Part shown: in pieces, positions 23,405-33,968 of the stretch | Layout of the letters: every line of letters starts with the position of its first letter | How positions within the stretch are numbered: the first letter of the stretch is position 1 | Assembly (NCBI GenBank): GCA_050084515.1 | Contig: CM114273.1 | Location: forward strand, 29,140,001-29,204,000 | From: Blasia pusilla | Lineage: Eukaryota > Marchantiophyta > Marchantiopsida > Blasiales | Length of the DNA: 64,000 nt | Direction of reading: 5' to 3' | Translations under genes and position numbers: made by a program | Notes under the pieces: generated by a model | The model's database searches: none | Told to the model about the DNA's origin: nothing | The model's input: the letters and a program-made list of their open reading frames with translations, nothing else

Positions 23405-24055
23405 TGAGCCGTTGAACGAGGAACACGGTCCCCAACCTGCAAAAACAGCGAGTGACTAGCGAGCTCCCCCACGAAGCTCTCTCACTCTCTCATTCTTGCA
23501 TTCTCTCACATTCTCTCTTTGTAAAGTAAGATCCAATCTCTCTCTACACAATCTCACACCATAACTCTCAAAGGTGTGCACTCTCTCTCATGTCAAACCA
23601 AACCCACTCTCCTAATGAGAGGCTTGGATTACACTCACAAGGCAAGGGACCATAGCTCCGCTGCCTCATGCCAAGAGGTTCAACAAAGAGAGAATGAGCT
23701 CTCAAGCTCTCTCTCCTTGGGATATATACCCCTCCCCTCTCCCAAGCTCTCTCAATGGTAACCTATTCTCCCAAGTCACCTCTTTGGCTCTTGACCTGAT
23801 GTAGGAGGTCAAGGGCCACTTACCAAAAATATAAAGTCGATCATATACTCAAAATGATACTTACTTGAAATAGTAAGTTCCTCAATATGGCTCCAAATGA
23901 GCCAAAATGAAGGGGAAACCTGAGAGAGAGGGGAAACCTGCTCTCTCAGGTTTCCCATGGCCTCATCATGTCATCCTCGACCTCCTAGGCCTCTCCTCCA
24001 ATATTCTTGAAGACGCTCTACTAGATCTCACCAATCTATCCTAAAGGACGTGACA
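23405..24055 (-). mobile_element. Ty3/gypsy LTR D (minus orientation)
   Basis: A 651-bp LTR in reverse: the TGTCACGTC start is at 24055 and the ..GGCTCA end at 23405. It is the 5' LTR of element 2, whose leader and gag continue toward lower coordinates. Directly beyond its outer edge, at 24056, the same family leader (gagtgctcaccagag) begins in the opposite orientation. LTR D is therefore flanked on both sides by inverted copies of the same leader. Confidence 0.8.
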
Positions 24056-25440
24056 GAGTGCTCACCAGAGCAAGGGCTGCTTTGATTGTTCTTTGCATTT
24101 GCCGATTTTTCGTGTGGGAGAGTGGCGCACGGAAGCGCTGCCCAATTTCTGATAGGGATTGATTATGGGGGCCGGTTGCCCCATGCTGATGCTCTCAAGA
24201 GCACCATGTAGCTTGCTGATTTGTATCTTTACAGGTTTTACATTTTTGTTGGGAGAAATCAACGCGGAAGCGGTGCAAAATTTTGTGTAGGAGAAAGAGA
24301 GATTGGGATTTACAAAATTCCCTGTCAATTTTTATTGGAATGTTTGATTCTAAATATTCTTTAACTTTGTCATAGATTGTGAAGCTATGCACGTTGTGCA
24401 ACAAACAATGCGCAATTTGGAGTTGCGAGCAAAAAGTTATGGTAAATCTTGCAAAACTGCCATTACTAGGCGATTTTTAGGGTTAAATTATTCAAACCCT
24501 AAACCAGCCGCCACGCCGGCGGCGGCCGTCGCCGTCATAGTCACTGTCAATGGTCCGCCATCGCTGGTCAACCTTCACCATCCGTTGTCCACCCTTTGGT
24601 TGCCATTTCCGCCCTTATGGAGTGGAGGGTCTTCCACGACGTTCATTGATTCTCTGACTTGCGTCGCCACCACGTAGTTTGTTTTGGCCGCCACCGTCAT
24701 CGCAGTTTCGTCATCAACCAGTGATGGTAGATGACCTCTGATTATGGTGTTTGAGTTGTGATTTCATGCTGCTATGTTGTGATTGGTAGCCACTCGACGA
24801 CGATCGAGTACCGTGCCGTGACGCTCGTAGCCGCAACCCGCCACAAATTCCGGTGCCGTGCCGCTCGTGGCCGCACCGCACCGTCTTGATCGCGGAGCCA
24901 CACCGTCATTATGGAGCAGAGTGTGGGTTTATTATTGATTGAGGAGGGTATGCCGCCAAGTGCCACATCCCACCATCAAGGGTCGTGCCGTTCGTAGCCA
25001 TTCCGTGCCGCCTGCAACGCCGCACTGTTTCGTTGGAACGGCACTATCTATCGAGGAGTTTTGAGCATCGTCAATACGGAAGGAGTATGACTTGCTGATT
25101 GGAGGAAATGTCTCCATGACCAAGTTGGGGTCAAGATTTGCAGTTGCTGAGGAGCGACATCGACATGTGTTCAGGTTACTCATTTTCGTCCTTTACCCTG
25201 CACGTGTGAGGGATTCTGGGATTTGGGTAGTTTATTTGGGGATATTGGATGTGTGGATGCTGAGAGCATCATTTATGTATGTGGTTTAGGGGACATAGAC
25301 CTGTTTGGGATGTCTGGAGTTCAGGGTAGGTTGTCGATGAGATGATAGCCTGGTCGATTTGCCGCACCACGCCGATTGTTGCCGGACGTTATACGTCTCG
25401 GGGAGGGAGAGTGTAGATCGAGTGCCGCATGTTTGGGATG
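24056..25440 (+). other. Gypsy 5' leader, element 3
   Basis: Plus-strand leader homologous to 16560-17200 and to the inverse of 22000-23400. It has the conserved 'gagtgctcaccagagcaagg' start, a short GTCAATGGTC-type repeat at about 24540-24600 and a GC-rich segment. No LTR precedes it in the same orientation, so its 5' LTR has been lost or replaced by inverted LTR D. Confidence 0.6.
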
Positions 25441-27030
25441 AGTGATTGAGGGACTACTCGCGAGGTGAGAGTGATTGGGTGAGAGGGACACGAGGGTCAT
25501 CACGGCGTCCGTTCAGGACTTTGATAGGCGAGGTGGTGAACCCGAGAGTAGCTCTAGAGGTTTTACGCGGAGTGGCGCGAGGTTCCGAGGATCTCCACGT
25601 GAGGGACCACCTCGACCTCCTTTTGTGTCATCGTCAGACAAGGGGGAGGGTGTAGAGGAGTTTGTGAGCACATCGCCACACATTGTGAGTGGTCCTACCA
25701 ATTGGGCGTACGAGATGGACGACTGGGGTAAGGGACCGCGTAGGTTTTCAGATGAAGTAGGTACGATTGAGTTGCACGATTTCATAGCAGAGTTTAGGAG
25801 TTGGTGCGACTCCCAGCGGGCTAGGGACTCTAGAGAGTTCAACCCGTTTACAACATGGAACGGTATGTTCCAGCATTTACACGGGGCGCCCATGGACGGT
25901 TACCATGAGTTCTCTCAGAGATGTGCACGTGAGATCGAGGCGTGGAGGCTCTACTATGACCCACATTATGTGTCATGGACAGAGCCATTCCCAGATGAGG
26001 AGGAGGAGTCAGGAGAGGCTACTTCCTCTTCCACTAGTGACGTTTTAATTAGGAGGGGTCACTCGCATGGGAGAAGTTGCACCGTGTAGTCGGGTTCGTC
26101 CCAGGTTCAACCCTGTGGTTGAGTTCTTTGTTGAGTTGAGGGCGAGCTACCAAGGGGTACGGACGGAGAAGTTGCGGAGCATCCATGACTTCCAAAGGCA
26201 CCCGGGTGAGAGTTTGCCTGAGGCTTACACTCGCTTGCGCCGGTTGATCAACGTCACTCAGGGGATGACAAAGGCTCAGGCTATCCAGTCATGGTACGCG
26301 ATGCTGAATCAGACCTTCCGGACACGCGTGTGGGACGGGGTGCTTCTTATGAACACCTCCCCTATGTTCAGAGATGTTTTTTGGACCGCCGAGAGTATTG
26401 AGCGCAACATGGCGGAGGAGAGCGTAACCACCATGGGTTCTGGGTGAGAGCAGTCGCGATTGTCTGCACCACCTGTGCAGCAACATGGACTCCGAGATAG
26501 GTCGACTGTGGCACCACGAGCTCAGGGAGGATACCGGGAGGCCGTGCCATAGAGACCTGCTCCTTCATATGCGGCTCAGCAGCAGCCGCCTACTATCACT
26601 TGTTGGTCATGTGGTGGAGCCCATCATCAGCGCGATTGCACTCGTCAGGGTCATGGACGTGTGCCTCAGCATGGAGGAGGAGATGGTGCTACACCAAGAG
26701 GTTATCAGTGTGACTATTGTCAGAGGTATGGTCATATACGCGCCAGGTGTTTCAATTTACATCATGAGTTACGTCCGGACCGAGGGCCAGAGAGGGCACC
26801 AGAGCGAGTAGCCGGTCCAGGTGGGCCTAGAGATCGTGCACCAGGTGGTCCCGTTGGAGGACGAAGAGCTGGAGTTTCCTGACACGATGGTGGAGCTTCC
26901 CGTGGAGGAGGTAGAGTCCTACCACCTAGACGAGTTGACGGAGATGTCGGGCGTGAGGCTAGGATGGCTGCTCAGATATATCAGCTACATGAGCAGATTG
27001 CCACTATGGCATTGAGATTACCCGATGTCG
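25441..27030 (+). pseudogene. Ty3/gypsy gag with CCHC zinc knuckle, element 3
   Basis: Gag core in two frames: 25475-26089 (VGTIELHDFIAEFRSWCDSQ, FNPFTTWNGMFQHLHGAP, REIEAWRLYYDPHYVSWTEP) and, after a frameshift near 26060, 26067-26447 (RPRFNPVVEFFVELRASYQG, LRRLINVTQGMTKAQAIQSW, ESIERNMAEESV). A third frame at 26661-26882 carries the knuckle GYQCDYCQRYGHIRARC. Frameshifts and a stop near 26445 disable it. Order and content match element 2. Confidence 0.8.
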
Positions 27031-27199
27031 GATCCGTGGCATCGACATCATATGGAATAGCCTAAGATATGGAGGATCTTGGTTGGATGTGTGGGGTTGC
27101 CCAGATGGAGGCAGCCGCAGTTGTGATGCGTGGAGCACCCGCAGAGTTGGATCCACAGTGAGGGGAAGCCAAGAAATAGACTAGGCTTCCTTAGTCTTT

Positions 27200-28419
27200 C
27201 ACGTTGTCCGAGGTGATGAAGACCCCATCGATGGGTCCTCATCAAAGTTCCTGGAGAGTTTGTGATGTTGTTGGTGTGCAGGCATGGAGGGCAATGGGGG
27301 AAGCGAGTGCGACGACTCCTATTGTTGATGCTCAGGAGGGGCATGTGTCGAGCACATTGTTGGGGGCGGCCACCGTTGTGTACCACACCCCTTTATTTTT
27401 TGCTTCCGATGTTATGACGTTGGGTGGTACGCCTGCCGAGGCTTTTCGGCTGGCCCCTTCACTATGTGAGCGCGGAGTTGGAGGTCTTGCATCACATTCA
27501 GAGGTGATTGCAAAGGAGGTGATGGACTTGCCCTTGGAGCGGATGCTCGGGCCGTCCACGTCAGATTCATGGCAGGCTTCGGCTGCTAGGATGGCGGAGA
27601 TGCCCGCTAGACCCGCGATAGAGCGTGCCATGGCTTCTCCTGGTGTTGTGTTGCTGGATAACTAAGGAGAGGTCTTCCAGTTGGTGAGTCCCGGAGGTGG
27701 AGCTTTTAGTCCGTAGCGTGTCTTGTTGGATTCAGGAGCGCAACCCCTGATGTTGGGGAAAGCGTCATTCAGAGGATTAGGCTTGACGAGAGCCGATATG
27801 GAGCGTTGTCCATTTCGGATATAGACATCCTTGGGTGGAGTGAGTACCACACAGTATATCATCCAACATGAGGTTGTGGTGAGGATTCGTGCGAGACATC
27901 CTATAGATGAGTCCGTGGTGCGAGCCAGAGTCCTACGACGTCTTGGTTGGTGGAGCACTGTTATACCCGATGGGGTTTTCCTTGGATTACTGGGAGGAGT
28001 CAGCATCCTACAGACCAGGATGGCAGTCAGGTAATGGGCACCTTAGCTCATTACTCGTTTCATTCACAGGTGGAGTGATCGAGCGACGGCCAGGAGAGGT
28101 GGCGACCTTAGCAGCATTTAGCAATACCATCACTTGGCCTAGTGATTTGATTGAGGGACATGTCCATGCAGAGGATACTCTCATTCCTGACATTTCTATG
28201 GAGAGGAGTGTTATGGTAGCCGCATCATTCCGTGGATGAGAGGTGTTGTTGTGGGACTCGATTGAGGAGCTTCGACGATTGGCAGATGAGCACGTGCAGA
28301 CCGCGTGGAGCGAGGCATTCGCACCGGAGCGTGACGGGTCTGAGGAACCCAAGGTAGCAGGGAGTGCTACGATGACACCCTTGGATACCACACCCATTGT
28401 GTGGTGTATCTCGGAGGAG
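27200..28419 (+). pseudogene. Ty3/gypsy aspartic protease region, element 3
   Basis: Begins with the conserved linker (GGTPAEAFRLAPSLCERGVG in the 27204-27665 frame). After a stop it reads LLDSGAQPLMLGKA at about 27721-27765, the catalytic DSGA loop of a retropepsin-type aspartic protease. It continues with GGVSTTQYIIQHEVVVRIRA, SYDVLVGGALLYPMGFSLDY and EESASYRPGWQ across frame changes. DLIEGHVHAED and VQTAWSEAFAPERDG then lead into the methyltransferase fragment. The protease would have processed the polyprotein. Stops and frameshifts make it inactive. Confidence 0.75.
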
Positions 28420-28652
28420 GGTATTCGAGTGTTAGATCTCTTTGGAGGGATTAGGACTATGTTAGCTCTTTTTTGCAGGCAAGAGTGCGAGTGCAGCAGT
28501 ACCTGTATGTGGAGAGTGATGATGTTGCGAGGCGCGTCTCACTACGACATGTGGCACAGTTACGACTACGTTTTCCCAACTTACTGTATGCGTCCACGGT
28601 ACAGGGGTTCCAGAGTTCCCTACTAAGGGATATTTCATTTTTGGGGGAGTAG
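28420..28652 (+). pseudogene. DNA cytosine methyltransferase N-terminal fragment in gypsy element 3
   Basis: Reads GIRVLDLFGGIRTMLALF. After a one-base deletion near 28475, relative to the element 2 copy, it continues VRVQQYLYVESDDVARRVSL, RHVAQLRLRFPNLL and LLRDISFLGE before a TAG at 28650. Motif I (DLFGGI) and the following YxxVExDxVARR block are those of Dnmt3-like C5-methyltransferases. The rest of the enzyme (PCQ motif, target-recognition domain) and all of RT-integrase are absent; the 3' LTR follows 14 bases later. It is therefore a gag-protease deletion derivative that retains only the methyltransferase start. Confidence 0.7.
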
Positions 28653-28666
28653 GACTTAGAGCGGGT

Positions 28667-29183
28667 TGTCACGTCCTTTAGGATAGATCGGTGAGATCTA
28701 GTAGAGCGTCTTCAATAGTAGTGGAGGACACGCCTAGGAGGTCGAGGATGATATGCTGAGGCCACGGGAAACCTGAGAGAGCAGGTTTCCCCTTCATTTT
28801 GGCTCATTTGGAGCCATATTGAGGAACTTACTATTTCAAGTAAGTACCATTTTGAGTATATGATCGACTTTATATTTTTGGTAAGTGGCCCTTGACCTCC
28901 TACATCATGTCAAGAGCCAAAGAGGTGAGTTGGGAGAATAGGTTACCATGGAGAGAGCTTGGGAGAGGGGAGGGGTATATATCCCAAGGAGAGAGAGCTT
29001 GAAAGCTCATTCTCTCTTTGTTGAACCTCTTGGCATGAGGCGGCGGAACTATGGTCCCTTGCCTTGTGAGTGTAACCCAAGCCTCTCATTAGGAGAGTGG
29101 GTTTGGTTTGACATGAGAGAGAGTGCACACTTTTGAGAGTTATGGTGTGAGATTGTGTAGAGAGAGATTGGATCTTGCTTTAA
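28667..29183 (+). mobile_element. Ty3/gypsy LTR E (3' LTR of element 3, truncated)
   Basis: Starts TGTCACGTCC just after a purine-rich stretch (TTTTTGGGGGAGTAGG) that would serve as the polypurine tract. It follows the LTR consensus to 'gatcttgcttta', then diverges at about 29180 into a 130-bp spacer, so the last part of the LTR is missing. Confidence 0.75.
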
Positions 29184-29317
29184 TTGGAGATATTTTGGTA
29201 CGTCTTGTCTCGTTGTTTGGATGCCATGAGTTAGCATGAGATCGTGCGTGTTTGTGTGTGTGTTCGGTGACAACAAAGTATGTCGTGTAGCGATGTGTAT
29301 ACGCACGAAAACTCCCA
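29184..29317. repeat. 130-bp segment shared with the end of the pol element
   Basis: This stretch ('ttggagatattttgg' through 'tatacgcacgaaaact') is closely similar to 34293-34427, just downstream of the pol-bearing element. Here it separates LTR E (+) from LTR C (-). It may be the 3' tail of the autonomous family or the end of another LTR type. Confidence 0.6.
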
Positions 29318-29930
29318 TAAATCACTGAATGGGGAACACGGTCCCCAACCTGCAAAAACAGCAAGTGACCAGCGAGCTCCTCCATGAAGCTCTCTCACTC
29401 TCTCATTCTCTCTTTGTAAAGTAAGATCTAATCTCTCTCTACACCATCTCACACCATAGCTCTCAAAGGTGTGCACTCTCTCTCATGTCAAACCAAACCC
29501 ACTCTCCTAATGAGAGGCTTGGGTTACACCCACAAGGCAACGGACCACAGCTCCGCCACCTTATCCCAAGAGGTTCAACAAAGAGAGAATGAGCTCTCAA
29601 GCTCTCTCTCCTTGAGGTCTACCCCTCCCCTCTCCCAAGCTCTCTCCATGGTAACCTATTCTTCCAAGTGTTCTCCTTGGCTCTTGACCTAATGTAGGAG
29701 GTCAAGCGCCACTTAACAAAAATAGAAAGTCGATCATCTACTCAAAATGGTACCTACCTAAAATAGTAATTTCCTCAATATGGCTCCAAATGAGCTGAAA
29801 CGAAGGGGAAACCGGCTCTCTCAGGTTTCCTAGGGCCTCACCAGGTCATCCTCGACCTATTGAGCCTGTCCTCCACTACTCACGAATGCGATCTACTAGA
29901 TCTGACCGATCTATCCTAAAAGATGTGACA
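29318..29930 (-). mobile_element. Ty3/gypsy LTR C (minus orientation)
   Basis: A reverse-oriented LTR with its TGTCACATC start at 29930. Beyond the outer edge the minus strand reads 'ggctatttttgggggaagag', a polypurine-tract-like sequence, so this looks like the 3' LTR of a mostly deleted minus-strand element. It forms an inverted pair with LTR E around the 130-bp spacer. Confidence 0.75.
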
Positions 29931-30484
29931 TGCTCTTCCCCCAAAAATAGCCCTCCCAATAGTAAGCTGCGTGCACAAGTTACCGGATGACCGTTGACTC
30001 AATCAACGGGTCAACCGACGTACTAAGACTAAAAAAAGGGAAACCGCCATAAATGACATGCTCGACTCAATAGGACTGTCTCCAACCTCATGCGACATCT
30101 CGAGACAAAGTTACACCTAAGCAGCCCGCTGACTCTCTATATCGTCAACGCAAAAGAATTCTACCTACGTCAAAATAAGATGTGACATATCCTAATTTGC
30201 ACTTAGATAGATTTGGTTGGTGGTGCAAGATGAGATTGACTTTATTTTCCACCATAATAAAATATGTGGATATGGGCTTTCTTTTCATTTTCCGGCTTAA
30301 GAAGAAAATATGAGAGTGAAATTCTTTCTTTGTTAAATTCAAATTCTATTTTTTTTTATTTTCTCTTCATGTGTTAAAGTCTTAGAAAGCAAGATGATTA
30401 CAAGGATGGGATATTTTTTTTCTTTTCTTTTTCATTCATCTTAGAAAACAACGTTATTCTCTTTTTTCTAAAGCCCAAGACTAA
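29931..30484. other. Gypsy remnant and intergenic DNA
   Basis: Positions 29931 to about 30040 are probably the last internal bases of the minus-strand element that ended in LTR C. The remainder is AT-rich DNA without recognisable genes. Confidence 0.4.
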
Positions 30485-31085
30485 TGTCACGTCTTTTCGG
30501 ATAGATCGGTGAGATCTAGTAGAGCACCTTTGCGAGTGGTGGAGGATAGGCTCAAGAGGTTGAGGATGACCTATTGAGGCCTTGAGAAACCTGAGAGAGC
30601 AGGTTTCCCCTTCGTTTCGGATCATTTGGAGCCTTATTGAGAAACTTACTATTTTAGGTAAGTACCATTTTGAGTATATGGTTGACTTTATATTTTTGGT
30701 AAGTGGCCATTGACTTCCCACATGAGGTCAAGAGCCAATGAGGTGACTTGGGAGCATAGGTTACCATGGAGAGAGCTTGGGAGAGGGAAGGGGTATACCT
30801 CAAGGAGAGAGAGGTTGAGAGCTCATTCTCTTTTTGTTGAACCTCTTCGCATGAGGCGGCGGAGCTATGGTCTTGCTTGCCTTGTGTGTGTAACCCAAGC
30901 CTCTCATTAGGAGAGTGGGTTTGGTTGGACATTGAGAGAGACATGTGAGAGTGTACACATTTGAGAGCTATGGTGTTGAGAGAGATTGGATCTTGATTTA
31001 CAAAGAGAGAATCATATGAGTGAGAGAACTTCATGGGGGAGCTCGTTTTGCAGGTTGGGGATCGTATTCCCCGTTCAGCGGTTCA
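30485..31085 (+). mobile_element. Ty3/gypsy LTR B (5' of the pol element)
   Basis: A 601-bp LTR from TGTCACGTC to GCGGTTCA, plus orientation. The following internal sequence (TAGGAGTGCTTACC) corresponds to the leader start of the other copies but then passes directly into pol-associated sequence. The gag, protease and methyltransferase part has been deleted from this copy. Confidence 0.8.
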
Positions 31086-32110
31086 TAGGAGTGCTTACCA
31101 AAACCAAGTTGCCTCGATACGGCGGTTACAACATCGAGCGTGGTTCCGGGTACTGCACATGGAGATCCGATTGTGCAGTTGGCTCTTGGGGAGCAGTCGA
31201 GCTTTGTTGTCCGAGACAGGGTTGCACCATAGCAACCACCAACACCCGTGCTAGAGAGTCCTAACGTAGTCATGATGGAGACTTGGGAGCCAGATATGGG
31301 CCCTAAGTTGACAAGAGGAGAGCGGCACCGGATACACCAGTTCCTTAGGAGTTATAGGAGTTGTTTTGCATTTAGTATACATGATTTAGGTACGCTGAAG
31401 GATCCAAGGATCCGCATTGAATTGTCCAATGACATGTCGATCTTCCAATGACCCTATAGGTACACTGACAAGGACAGGGCTCTGATTCAGAGTAGGAGCC
31501 AAGACTTGGTTGGAATAGGACTAGTGGAGATGTCGCATGGAGAGTATGCATCTACCACTGTCATGCCCGCCAAGAAGGATGTGCATGGCAACTGGATGGA
31601 TAGGCGGATGTGTGGAGATTATCGACCTATCAATCGGCATACGAAGTCCGATAGGTATGCCAAGCCCACTCGTGAGGAGATCTTTTATGCTATTGGGCAT
31701 GCAAAGGTCTTCAATTCGTTAGATCTTCAATCCGGATACCATCAGCTACCTATCTGATTAGAGGACATGCATAAGACGGCATTTTGGGGCATCGATCCTC
31801 ACGGGAAGGATTTCTTGTACCAGTGGCGGTTCTTACCATTTTGGTCAAAGAACGCCTCGGCTGAGTTTCAGAGGGTCATAGATAGGATCTTAGCAAGTCT
31901 GGATTTTGCTAGGTGTTATATTGGTGACATCGTAGTCTTAAGCGCCACGGTTGAGGAGCATGAGCGACATCTACATGAGGTGTTTCGACGATTGCAGTTA
32001 CATGAGCTGAAGCTACATCCAGACAAGTGCAAGTTCTTCTACAACCAAATTGAGTACTTGGGTCATACGATATACCGAGATGGCCTTGGTATGCAGTAGA
32101 AGAAGGTAGA
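31086..32110 (+). pseudogene. Ty3/gypsy reverse transcriptase
   Basis: Coding from about 31250. The RT fingers and palm read VMPAKKDVHGNWMDRRMCGD, YRPINRHTKSDRYAKPT, FNSLDLQSGYHQLPI, KTAFWGIDPHGK and YQWRFLPFWSKNASAEFQRV. The catalytic box is CYIGDIVVLS where gypsy RTs have YIDD, so one catalytic Asp is replaced by Gly. KCKFFYNQIEYLGHTI closes the domain. Stops at 31449, 31755 and 32098 break the frame. RT would copy the genomic RNA into DNA. This copy cannot be active. Confidence 0.88.
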
Positions 32111-33068
32111 GGCTATTTCATGCATTCCACGCCCTACACATGTGAGTCGAATTCGTGCATTCATAGGATTGGCGAACTTCTATTGATGGTGCGGCAAGGG
32201 TTTCAGCTCGATTGCAAAGCCGCTGACCTTGCTGACCAAGGTGGATCAGGAGTGGCCCTGGGGAGGATGAGCAAGAGAGAGCATTTCAGATGCTCAAGGA
32301 AAGATTGACGTCCGCGCCCATATTGAGGAGATCGATCAGGGGGCATCCTTTCTAGTTGCATACCGATTGGAGCATGTTGGGGCTTGGAGCCGTGCTCACC
32401 CAGTATGACGATGATGGTAGAGAGTTTGTGGTGGCTTACGTTAGTCGCTCGAACAACGCTGCAGAGGCAAACTATAGCTCGTATGAGGGTGAGTGCTTGG
32501 GTGCAGTGTGGGTTGTCACACATTTCAGATATTATCTATTCACAAATCCCTTTACCATCATTACTGATCATCAGCCACTTAAGTGGTTGATGGAGTCCGA
32601 CAAGCTTAGAGGGGAGCTTGCAAGGTAGGCTCTTTTGTTGCAAGAGTATGACTTCCAAGTGGTGCATAGACCTGGGACGCTCAACCAGGATGCAGATGGT
32701 TTGAGCCGTAACCCATGTCCGAGTCTGCGAGATGCGACTAGAACTCGTTGGCATGGTGAGAGTGATGAGGAGTTGGTGCCAGGATGGCATGCATCAACCT
32801 ATTTGGGCTTGTTGGCTATGGAGAGCCAGATTGCTGAGACTTCGATGGCGAGGTCTGATGGAGAGTCCTTAGATCCAGAGGCCGGTGAGGAGACGAAAAG
32901 TGGCCGAGACATTCACGACGATGGAGTGGTCTTGGAGTATCTCGTATTTGCAGCGTCGCAAGCACATTGGGTGTTAGAGAGCGGGATCGGATCCTATAGC
33001 GAGCCAGACGATTCCGGTGGGAGGGGACACATGTGTTGCGAGTGTGGGAGGATGGTAGAGTGCATGTA
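32111..33068 (+). pseudogene. Ty3/gypsy RNase H and connection domain
   Basis: Follows RT: SRIRAFIGLANFY, then after stops HTDWSMLGLGAVLTQYDDDG, REFVVAYVSRSNNAAEANYS, YEGECLGAVWVVTHFRYYLF and ITDHQPLKWLMES, which is the RNase H fold typical of Ty3/gypsy. It ends with QVVHRPGTLNQDADGLSRNP, the usual link to integrase. The spacer up to 33068 has an acidic, Ser-rich stretch and a cysteine-rich end. Several in-frame stops are present. Confidence 0.85.
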
Positions 33069-33858
33069 GTGCCTCATCCTTTGTTGAGAACACGTTTGGT
33101 GCGTCATGCCCACGAGGAGTTGGGTCATTTTGGAGTGAAGCGGACATACAACTTGCTCTAGATTCAGTATTGGTGGCGAGGCATGCAGACTGACGTTCAA
33201 CAGTTTGTTACCAGATGCATGGTGTGTGATCAAGTTCGAGCATCGTTCAATGCTCCGACTCCACAGTTGCAATCCACTTCCGATCATGGGTTTAGGTTAT
33301 ATATGGAGTTTGGATTTTGCAAGACCTTTGCCTTTGACAGAGCACCATAGTCATTAAGTATTGGTGATGGTCGAGCACTTCTCGAAGTGAATAGAGTTGG
33401 TTGCCTTGCCTGACAAAGCAAGTGAGGGAGTAGCGTATGCCTTCTTAGATCGAGTGTTGAGTCATTACGGCGCATCAGCTGAGGTGTTGACAAACCAGGG
33501 TACAGAGTTCTACGGGGAGTTTTAGGTCTTGTGTGATCAGGCACTAATCGACCACCGCACTACTTTGCAAGATCAACTTGAGGAAGATGGACTAGCGGAG
33601 CGGATTGTGTAGATGGTGAAGAGAGGACTACGCAAGTATGGCTTGCAGAGAGGTCACCTAGGAGATTGGGACCTCCAATTTCCGTGGTTGGCGATGGGAT
33701 ACAGATTCAGCAGGCAGGCATTCTTAGCGTCTTTCTCAAGGTACTTGCTTCTGTATGGCCGAGAGCCAGATTTACCTACGGCAATTCGTCAAGATGTTGG
33801 TGAGGTGTTGAACCTTGATGACCCTAATGTATGGATGCGAGCATGCTCTGGAGAGTGA
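33069..33858 (+). pseudogene. Ty3/gypsy integrase
   Basis: The HHCC zinc-binding domain is visible as HAHEELGHFGVKRTYN and CMVCDQVRASFNAP. In the core, LTNQGTEFYGEF stands where integrases have [ST]DQGTEF, so a catalytic Asp of the DDE triad is replaced by Asn. Further blocks are EGVAYAFLDRVLSHYGASAE, GDWDLQFPWLAMGYRFSRQA and YGREPDLPTAIRQDV. Stops and frameshifts interrupt it. Integrase would insert the cDNA; this copy is dead. Confidence 0.85.
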
Positions 33859-33968
33859 TTCCTATCGCGTTTGAGAACTTGGTGACTTCTCTGGGGTATG
33901 CGCCTTGTCACCTTCCAAACATTGACGGTACAGTTGACCCGAGCTTAGCACTAGTTCCTATAGGCTTG

